In this document: one piece after another, positions 5,263 through 5,405 of the stretch
Numbering within the stretch: position 1 is the stretch's first letter
Layout of the letters: the number at the start of each line of letters is the position of its first letter
NCBI GenBank assembly: GCA_038239345.1
Contig: JBBSEX010000119.1
Location: 1-5,405 of the forward strand
Direction: 5' to 3'
DNA length: 5,405 bases
DNA from: JBBSEX01 sp038239345
GTDB lineage: Bacteria; Acidobacteriota; Terriglobia; Bryobacterales; Bryobacteraceae
Translations under genes and position numbers: made by a program
The notes under the pieces: generated by a model
Seen by the model: the letters and a program-made list of their open reading frames with translations, nothing else
Told to the model about the DNA's origin: nothing
The model's database searches: none

Positions 5263-5405
5263 TAACTCGATGGATCTGTACTGTTTTGTGCTTTCACCGA
5301 CGCAACTTAAAGTGATGTGCTTCAATCCGGGATTTCCTAGATGACGAGTCTTTGGCCGCTCCGGCGACCTGATCTTTGCGAATTGTAGGCATCACCATCC
5401 CGTTC
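5263..5405. other. Unassigned right edge
   Basis: These 143 bp follow the FGE-like stop. No open frame with recognisable motifs, RNA gene or clear terminator is seen. A short minus-strand frame at the edge is listed among rejected items. Confidence 0.4.

Noticed and set aside
5300..5405. Minus-strand frame at the right edge with KDQVAGAAKD, reminiscent of CsbD-family stress proteins
   Set aside because: Only about ten residues match and the rest (SSSRKSRIEAHHFKLRR, then stop) does not resemble CsbD. Too short to call, and no clear ribosome binding site is visible.

Overview
The window is a junction between two unrelated pieces of bacterial chromosome. An IS21-family insertion sequence lies across the junction, and a group II intron is inserted into the tip of that IS. 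Taxon cannot be fixed. The left flank is GC-rich and carries a formylglycine-type sulfatase. The right flank carries the tail of an apparent formylglycine-generating-enzyme-like (FGE-like) protein. Both families are expanded in Planctomycetes/Verrucomicrobia-type bacteria, so that is my best guess, but it is an inference only.

Layout, left to right. 1-302 (minus) is the N-terminal 100 codons of a sulfatase with an intact C-x-P-x-R maturation motif; it runs off the window. 303-428 is its 5' region. 431-2435 (minus) is a full-length group II intron. It begins GTGCG and ends CTAC. It has a 5' ribozyme part, an endonuclease-less reverse transcriptase/maturase (618-1925), a clear domain V (551-583), and a domain VI with a bulged A that carries an 86-nt insertion. 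2436-5049 is the IS21-type element: a left end with two repeat units, about 220 bp of hairpin-rich non-coding DNA, istB and istA (both minus, overlapping as TAATG), a strong hairpin that hides the istA ribosome binding site, and the right end. 5050-5262 (plus) is a headless FGE-like reading frame that starts at the base after the IS end. 5263-5405 holds nothing I recognise.

How the parts fit. Removing the intron joins TG (429-430) to TCCAG (2436-2440). The restored tip, TGTCCAG before the first CGACAA unit, has the same spacing as the other IS end (TGATCGA before CGACAA). The intron therefore appears to sit 2 bp inside the IS terminus, in the same orientation as istAB, and should immobilise that end. 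The IS has no detectable target duplication. The sequence left of it is not the missing front of the FGE-like gene. The flanks also differ sharply in codon use (GC3 about 87% on the left, about 44% on the right). This points to IS-mediated rearrangement rather than simple insertion. All complete genes read on the minus strand toward the sulfatase, so readthrough from the mobile elements into it is possible.

I see no CRISPR array, tRNA or rRNA, and no defence or other wholly new system. The most interesting items are the intron-in-IS-tip arrangement, the extended intron domain VI, the hairpin over the istA start, and the structured non-coding part of the IS.
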